A stretch of DNA of 64,000 nucleotides from UBA11358 sp049517655 (lineage in GTDB: Bacteria; Verrucomicrobiota; Verrucomicrobiia; Limisphaerales; UBA11358), in NCBI GenBank assembly GCA_049517655.1, contig JBEKRQ010000001.1, positions 124,001 to 188,000 of the forward strand, given 5' to 3'. The translations under genes and the position numbers were made by a program. The notes under the pieces were generated by a model that saw nothing but the letters and a program-made list of their open reading frames with translations, was not told the DNA's origin and did no database searches. Shown piece by piece: positions 59,427-64,000 of the stretch. Position 1 is the stretch's first letter; each line of letters starts with the position of its first letter.

Positions 59427-60119
59427 ATGCCATTGAACGTGAAGCCGAGGATTCTGGTCGTGGACGACGAGCCGGAGGCGGTCGAGCTTGTGGAGTTCAA
59501 CCTCAAGCAGGCCGGTTACGCGGTGATGACGGCGGCGGATGGCGCGGAGGCGTTGAAAAAGGCGCGCGCGCAACCGCCGGACTTGATCGTGCTCGATGTG
59601 ATGTTGCCGGAAATGGACGGCTTCGAAATTTGCAAAACGCTGCGGCTCGAACCGGCCACAGCGCGCGTGCCCATCATTATGCTCACGGCGAAGGCGGCGG
59701 AAATTGATCGTGTGCTCGGCCTTGAACTCGGTGCGGACGATTATCTGACCAAGCCGTTCAGCCCGCGTGAATTGCTTCTGCGCATCAAAAAAATTCTCGC
59801 CCGCGGACAGACCGGGGAGAAGCCGCGCGATCAGATGCACTTTGGCGATTTGCTTATTGACGTGCCGCGGCATCTGGCGAGTTGGAAGGGCAAACCGATT
59901 GAGTTGACCGCGACCGAGTTCAAACTTCTCACCCTGCTCGCGCAGCGCACCGGACGCGTGCAGTCCCGCGATCATCTGCTGCGCGATGTTTGGGAATACG
60001 ACAGCCTCATTGACACGCGCACGGTGGACACGCATATGCGCCGCCTCCGCGAAAAGCTCGGCCCGGCGTCGAAGCATCTGGACACCGTCCGTGGCGTCGG
60101 CTACCGATTTGTCGAATGA
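59427..60119 (+). CDS. phoB: PhoB-like response regulator
   Basis: A 230-residue OmpR/PhoB-type regulator. The receiver has ILVVDDEPEAVELV, the phosphoacceptor Asp in VLDVMLPEMDG and the Lys in YLTKPFSPRELL. The winged-helix domain has ELTATEFKLLTLLAQRTGRV and TVDTHMRRLREKLG ... VRGVGYRF. ATG 59427 is chosen; TTG 59397 would add ten residues without homology. A PhoR-like kinase follows and a Pho-box-like repeat precedes, supporting phosphate starvation control. Confidence 0.9.
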   Translation: MPLNVKPRILVVDDEPEAVELVEFNLKQAGYAVMTAADGAEALKKARAQPPDLIVLDVMLPEMDGFEICKTLRLEPATARVPIIMLTAKAAEIDRVLGLELGADDYLTKPFSPRELLLRIKKILARGQTGEKPRDQMHFGDLLIDVPRHLASWKGKPIELTATEFKLLTLLAQRTGRVQSRDHLLRDVWEYDSLIDTRTVDTHMRRLREKLGPASKHLDTVRGVGYRFVE

Positions 60120-60219
60120 ATGCAAAAGTCGGAATGCAGAATGAAGAAATGATTTTGCCGAATTTCATTCGCTCGCAATTTGTTTCTGCCTTCTGCATTC
60201 TTCCTTCTGCCTTTTGAGC
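60120..60219. repeat. spacer of low-complexity dispersed repeat
   Basis: The 100 bases between the regulator and kinase genes contain an imperfect inverted pair (gaatgcagaatgaag versus cttctgcattcttccttctgc). No gene is seen. It separates two genes that are usually adjacent. Confidence 0.5.
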
Positions 60220-61386
60220 ATGTGGCCATTCCTGATCATACTTGCCGTTGCCGCAGCCGTCGGAATTCATTTCTGGTGGCGACGGAAGTTTGCGCGCGCC
60301 GAACAACAATCGCACGCCGAACGCGAAAGCTTTCAGCAACTTTCCCGCGCCGCCATTGAGCGCGCGCTCGCCGAACAGGAAACGCTTTTCGACAGCATGA
60401 TCGAAGGCGTTTTGCTGCTCGACGAACAAGGCCGCATTCGCATCGCCAACCGCGCCTTCCACCGGCTTTTCGGGACGAACGCCGATTTGCGCGGCAAAAC
60501 GCCGCTCGAAGCACTGCGCCGGCACGAGGTTTCGGATTTGCTCGAACGGCTCGGCGGCGAAAGCAATGTGCTCGATTACGAAATGAAATTGCCAGGTCTC
60601 GAGGAGCGCTGGCTGCAAATCAACGCCGCCGTCATCCATGGCAGTGATGGCCGACGGCTTGGCGCGATTCTGGTTTTTCACGACTTGACGCGTCTTAAAC
60701 AGCTCGAACGCACGCGCGAGGAATTTGTCGCCAATGTCAGCCATGAACTCCGCACGCCGCTCTCGCTCATCAAGGGCTACGCCGAAACGCTGCTCGACAA
60801 CGCGCGCAACGATCCGGAAATCACCGAACGTTTTCTCAAAATCATCGAACGGAACACGCAACGGCTGGATTTGCTCATCCAGGATTTGCTCACCATTTCC
60901 TCGCTTGAATCCGGGCGAATCAAATTGAATTTGCAGCCCGTTGCTCTGCGTCCGATTGCGGAAAAAGTTCTGGCCGACCTCAAAACGCGAACCGACGCGA
61001 AAGACGTGAAACTCGTCAACGATTTGCCCGAACTGACCGCGATGGCGGACGCGCACCGGCTCGAACAGGTGTTCGCCAACCTCGTGGACAACGCCATCAA
61101 ATACGGCCGGGCGCAGGGCACGGTGACTGTCGGCGGCGAAAAAACTAACGATGGGAAAATTGAAGTTTTTGTGCAGGATGATGGGCAGGGCATTCCGCCC
61201 GAGGCGCTCAACCGTGTGTTCGAGCGGTTTTATCGCGTGGACAAGGCGCGGTCGCGCGAGCAAGGCGGCACCGGACTCGGTTTGTCCATCGTCAAACACA
61301 TCGTGCAAAACCACGGCGGCAAGGTCTGGGTGAAAAGCGAACTCGGCAAAGGCGCGACCTTCTTCTTCACGCTGCCAAAAGGATAG
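60220..61386 (+). CDS. phoR: PhoR-like sensor histidine kinase
   Basis: A 388-residue membrane kinase. One N-terminal TM helix (about 3-20) and no periplasmic sensor domain, then a PAS domain (~60-170, LFDSMIEGVLLLDEQGRIRIAN), the HisKA motif FVANVSHELRTPLSLIKGYA and the ATPase motifs NLVDNAIKYG, QDDGQGIPPE and GGTGLGLSIVKHIVQNHGG. The single-helix, PAS-containing form is that of PhoR. ATG 60220 is preferred to TTG 60214. Confidence 0.9.
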   Translation: MWPFLIILAVAAAVGIHFWWRRKFARAEQQSHAERESFQQLSRAAIERALAEQETLFDSMIEGVLLLDEQGRIRIANRAFHRLFGTNADLRGKTPLEALRRHEVSDLLERLGGESNVLDYEMKLPGLEERWLQINAAVIHGSDGRRLGAILVFHDLTRLKQLERTREEFVANVSHELRTPLSLIKGYAETLLDNARNDPEITERFLKIIERNTQRLDLLIQDLLTISSLESGRIKLNLQPVALRPIAEKVLADLKTRTDAKDVKLVNDLPELTAMADAHRLEQVFANLVDNAIKYGRAQGTVTVGGEKTNDGKIEVFVQDDGQGIPPEALNRVFERFYRVDKARSREQGGTGLGLSIVKHIVQNHGGKVWVKSELGKGATFFFTLPKG

Positions 61387-61429
61387 GAATAATCTTGGTC
61401 GGCGCGCGCACCGGTTTTATAGTTCCGCC

Positions 61430-61909
61430 ATGGTTCACGTTGGCATTGGCTATGACGTTCACGCGCTGGTCGTGGGACGCAAACTCATCCTCGGCGGCGT
61501 CGAGGTTCCTCACACCAAAGGCTTGGACGGCCATTCGGACGCGGACGCGCTCATGCACGCGATTTGCGACGCGCTCCTCGGCGCGCTCGGCGAACCGGAC
61601 ATCGGCCACTTTTTCCCGAACACCGACCCGCGCTGGAAAAACGCGCCCAGCAAAGTGTTTCTGGAGGAAGCCGCGAAGCAGGTCGCCAAACGCAAGGGCA
61701 AAATCGTGAACGTGGACGCCACCATCATCGCGCAAGCGCCGAGACTTTATCCGCACATCGCGGAAATGAAAAAGCGCATCGCCGCCGCGCTCGGCGTTTC
61801 CGAAAAACAAATCGGTGTGAAAGCCACAACGAACGAAAAGATGGGATTCATCGGACGTGAGGAGGGCATCGCCGCCATGGCCGTGGCGAGCGTGGATTTA
61901 CCATCATGA
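61430..61909 (+). CDS. ispF: 2-C-methyl-D-erythritol 2,4-cyclodiphosphate synthase
   Basis: Fifth enzyme of the MEP isoprenoid pathway. The zinc ligands are in GYDVHAL (D8, H10) and the later AGLDGHSDADALMHAICDALL-type segment (here KGLDGHSDADALMHA); DIGHFFPNTDPRWK and ATTNEKMGFIGREEGIAAMA complete the family. The 159-residue length is normal. It lies 43 bases after phoR. Confidence 0.95.
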   Translation: MVHVGIGYDVHALVVGRKLILGGVEVPHTKGLDGHSDADALMHAICDALLGALGEPDIGHFFPNTDPRWKNAPSKVFLEEAAKQVAKRKGKIVNVDATIIAQAPRLYPHIAEMKKRIAAALGVSEKQIGVKATTNEKMGFIGREEGIAAMAVASVDLPS

Positions 61910-61929
61910 GTCCACCGTCCCCAGTCCGT

Positions 61930-61999
61930 AGTCCACAGTCTTTGCATTGTGCGACGACCGGACTTTCGACTGTGGACCCGGAACTGAAGACTGTGGACT
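61930..61999. repeat. inverted repeat after ispF
   Basis: agtccacagtc (61930-61940) and gactgtggact (61989-61999) are perfect 11-bp inverted arms, with further gactgtggac inside. It lies in the 95-base gap between ispF and the next gene and looks like a dispersed non-coding repeat. Confidence 0.65.
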
Positions 62000-62004
62000 G
62001 AACC

Positions 62005-62274
62005 ATGCCCAAGGCTGAAATCAGTTGGAAACGGGTGACCGGCGACGGCGTGAAGCTGCAAGTTTATGCGCGGCACGTGGGGCGCGAGTGGCTTTTTTTT
62101 CAGCGCGAAAAGCGTTTTGATCAATGGCAGCCGATTGCAGAGCCGCCGTTGGAGGATTGGCTGGAATTGCTCGACGCGATGCAACGGCTCATCACCCGCC
62201 GCCGTTTGCAGCCGGAACACGAGAAACATCTCCGCCGCCGGATTCGCGAACGTTTTCCCGAGGTAGAAGTTTGA
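62005..62274 (+). CDS. conserved-looking small protein, unknown function
   Basis: An 89-residue, strongly basic and acidic protein without TM or signal sequences: WKRVTGDGVKLQVYARHVGR leads to a beta-hairpin-like start and EDWLELLDAMQRLITRRRL to helices. It is not recognised. Codon use and clean spacing from neighbours suggest a true gene; it may be an accessory of the downstream regulator, but there is no direct evidence. Confidence 0.65.
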   Translation: MPKAEISWKRVTGDGVKLQVYARHVGREWLFFQREKRFDQWQPIAEPPLEDWLELLDAMQRLITRRRLQPEHEKHLRRRIRERFPEVEV

Positions 62275-62404
62275 TTGACGAGGCGATGGAATTAAAATCA
62301 AATGTGTCGTGTCAAATGCCGTTTTTGTTGAGTATGCGGTTTCATCCCGAATGGCTGACGGAACGTCGCGCTGAACATCGGGCGTGCGCGCAAAAGTTCA
62401 AAAC

Positions 62405-63754
62405 ATGAAATCGAAAGTTCTTATTGTGGATGACCAGGCGGATATCCGGCGTCTGCTTGTATCGGTATTGAAGGAACAATACGACGTCGCTCAAGCCGAC
62501 AGCGGAGCGGCGTTGCAAAAATATTTTTCACAAGAGGCGCCTGATGTGGTGCTGCTCGATGTAAAATTGCCGGACGCGGATGGCCTCGATCTCCTGCCGC
62601 AAATCAAGAAGCGATGGCCTGAAACCGAAGTCATCGTGCTCACCGGACATGGAACCGTTAGCATGGCCGTCGAATCCGGCCGCCGCGGCGCGTATAACTT
62701 TTTGTCGAAGCCTTTCGAGAACGAAAAACTGCTCGCTGATGTGAAGTGCGCTGTCGAGCGCAAACAACAGAACGAGGAAAACAGCACACTCCGCCGGGCG
62801 CTCGAAACCATGATTTCCGGCGGCGTGGCCTCGCCGATTTTTCGCAGTGCGGTCATGCGCGAAGTCGTGCACACCGTCGAGCGTATCGCGCCGAGCGACG
62901 TTTCAATCCTGGTTACCGGCGAAAGCGGTGCCGGCAAGGAAGTCATCGCCGACCTTATTCATGCATTGAGTCCGCGCAGTAAAAACAAAATCATTAAAAT
63001 CAATTGCGCCGCGCTTCCCCGCGAGTTGATCGAAAGCGAATTGTTCGGCTCGGTCAAAGGCGCGTTTACCGGCGCGCACATGGACCGCGAAGGTCTTTTC
63101 CGCCAGGCCGAGGGTGGCACGCTGCTCCTGGACGAAATTTCCGAGATGGCCGTGGACACGCAGAGCAAACTGCTGCGCGTGTTGCAGGATCAGGAAGTCC
63201 GGCCCGTTGGCGGCAAGACGAGTTACAAGAGCAACTGCCGCGTGATTGCCACCACCAATTGCAAACCGGAAGAGGCCATTAAGGCAGCCAAATTGCGCGA
63301 AGACCTTTATTATCGCATCAGCGCCATTTCCATTCATTTGCTGCCGTTGCGCGAACGGCGCGAGGACATCATGCCGCTGGCCAATGCTTTTCTAAAACGC
63401 TTTGCCGCGCAGGCCAACCGCGACATTCGTGGCTTCAGCCCCGGAGCCATTGAACGGCTCACGGCGTTCGACTGGCCGGGCAATGTCCGCCAATTGCAAA
63501 ACGAAGTCCAACGGGCCGTGCTTTTGATTGAAGGCAATGAAGTGACTGCCGCCGACCTTTCCATCACCAGTGACAAAGCTGAATCCAGCGGGGGCACTGA
63601 CACCGGTTTCACCATTCTCGAAGGCGTCGAGCGCAACGCCATCATCCAAATGCTCAAGGAAACCGATGGCAACAAACTTGAAACTGCCAAACGCCTCGGC
63701 ATGGGCCGCCAAACGCTCTACAACAAAATCAAGGCCTATGGGATTGAAGTTTGA
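62405..63754 (+). CDS. NtrC-family sigma54-dependent response regulator
   Basis: A 449-residue regulator with three parts: a receiver (KVLIVDDQADIRRLL; Asp in VLLDVKLPDADG; Lys in FLSKPFE), a AAA+ domain (~140-370) with Walker A GESGAGKEV, the sigma54-contact loop GAFTGA, Walker B GGTLLLDEISEM, and a C-terminal Fis-type HTH (KLETAKRLGMGRQTLYNKIK). It activates sigma54 promoters when phosphorylated. No partner kinase is adjacent. ATG 62405 is chosen; the frame opens at 62384. Confidence 0.93.
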   Translation: MKSKVLIVDDQADIRRLLVSVLKEQYDVAQADSGAALQKYFSQEAPDVVLLDVKLPDADGLDLLPQIKKRWPETEVIVLTGHGTVSMAVESGRRGAYNFLSKPFENEKLLADVKCAVERKQQNEENSTLRRALETMISGGVASPIFRSAVMREVVHTVERIAPSDVSILVTGESGAGKEVIADLIHALSPRSKNKIIKINCAALPRELIESELFGSVKGAFTGAHMDREGLFRQAEGGTLLLDEISEMAVDTQSKLLRVLQDQEVRPVGGKTSYKSNCRVIATTNCKPEEAIKAAKLREDLYYRISAISIHLLPLRERREDIMPLANAFLKRFAAQANRDIRGFSPGAIERLTAFDWPGNVRQLQNEVQRAVLLIEGNEVTAADLSITSDKAESSGGTDTGFTILEGVERNAIIQMLKETDGNKLETAKRLGMGRQTLYNKIKAYGIEV

Positions 63755-63894
63755 CGACTTCAGCTTTTAGTTTTGAATGATGGGAAAGAGTGTGATTCAA
63801 GGGAAAAGTTTCGCTAATGGATCCGCATCTTGATTTCCATTGTCAAAACAACCGCTGAAACAGGCGGAAAAACTTAAAATTCACAACTCGAAAT

Positions 63895-64000
63895 TCAAAA
63901 TTTCTTCAGCTCGTTTCTCGCCAGTTCAATCAATGGTTTCATCATCGTGCCATTAAATTCAAATTTGCAGCCCGCCGCTTGAAACAATTCCGGCAGCGGC
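63895..64000 (-). CDS. C-terminal end of a probable M3 oligoendopeptidase (partial)
   Basis: The minus strand reads PLPELFQAAGCKFEFNGTMM and KPLIELARNELKKF-stop at the edge of the window. This resembles the C-terminal helices of M3-family oligoendopeptidases, which end 'PLPELFxAAGxxFDF'. Only about 34 residues are visible and the catalytic HExxH lies outside, so the call is tentative. Bases 63755-63894 contain no gene. Confidence 0.5.
   Translation of the reverse strand, partial: PLPELFQAAGCKFEFNGTMMKPLIELARNELKKF

Noticed and set aside
60007..61314. 435-codon minus-strand frame opposite phoR
   Set aside because: Antisense shadow of a kinase with all H, N and G boxes intact on the plus strand.

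Overview
The window looks like chromosomal DNA from a member of the Verrucomicrobiota, most likely the Pedosphaera/Limisphaera group (old subdivision 3). Pointers are a pseudopilin with an FTLIELLVVMAVIAVLSAM-type N-terminus and an H-x9-DG-like C-terminus, large secreted proteins ending in a 'STNL..W...FYR' module, an exosortase/EpsI exopolysaccharide locus, secreted WD40 and DUF362 proteins, and many palindromic dispersed repeats typical of these genomes. The lineage call rests on reading alone; no database was searched.

Layout. 0.2-1 kb: lumazine synthase, a small membrane protein and tRNA-Arg(TCT). 1.2-4.8 kb: a nitric-oxide block (hemerythrin divergent from quinol NO reductase, which is translationally coupled to an unusual Cys-rich membrane protein), bracketed by ~52-bp direct repeats. 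5-11 kb: a thioesterase and an AmgK/MurU-like cell-wall recycling pair, separated by a WD40 + DUF362 cassette that sits between ~200-bp direct repeats made of the 3' ends of both flanking genes. 11-17 kb: CE15 esterase, malectin-like lipoprotein, glycogen-binding-domain protein (next to a relic of the ubiD 3' end), UbiD decarboxylase carrying an in-frame palindromic element, and malate dehydrogenase. 17-20.4 kb: a cobalamin riboswitch leading a two-gene unit (large secreted protein + pseudopilin-like protein). 20.6-24.1 kb: folP-cdaA-cdaR-glmM (folate, c-di-AMP, cell-wall precursor). 24.2-36.5 kb: exopolysaccharide/exosortase cluster with an embedded NAD synthetase. 36.5-39.6 kb: KDPG aldolase, a broken VOC gene, UspA and an Nramp transporter. 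39.8-52.4 kb: a truncated DUF971 gene and a probable seven-gene operon pilM-N-O-P-Q followed by two large secreted proteins. 52.5-64 kb: LysR regulator, small membrane protein, MFS-PlsC fusion, GH10 xylanase, NAD(P)HX repair enzyme, a PhoB/PhoR-like pair with a Pho-box-like promoter, IspF, an NtrC-family regulator and the end of a probable M3 peptidase.

The genes suggest a heterotroph that digests plant polysaccharides (GH10 xylanase, CE15 glucuronoyl esterase, carbohydrate-binding modules), makes an exopolysaccharide, copes with nitric oxide and scavenges cobalamin. The best candidates for undescribed biology are the riboswitch-led secreted protein/pseudopilin pair, the pil operon that continues into giant surface proteins, the qNOR-linked membrane protein with a transposase-like zinc-cluster motif, and the repeated pattern of gene cassettes bracketed by duplicated ends of their neighbours, together with palindromic elements inserted in frame inside conserved enzymes.
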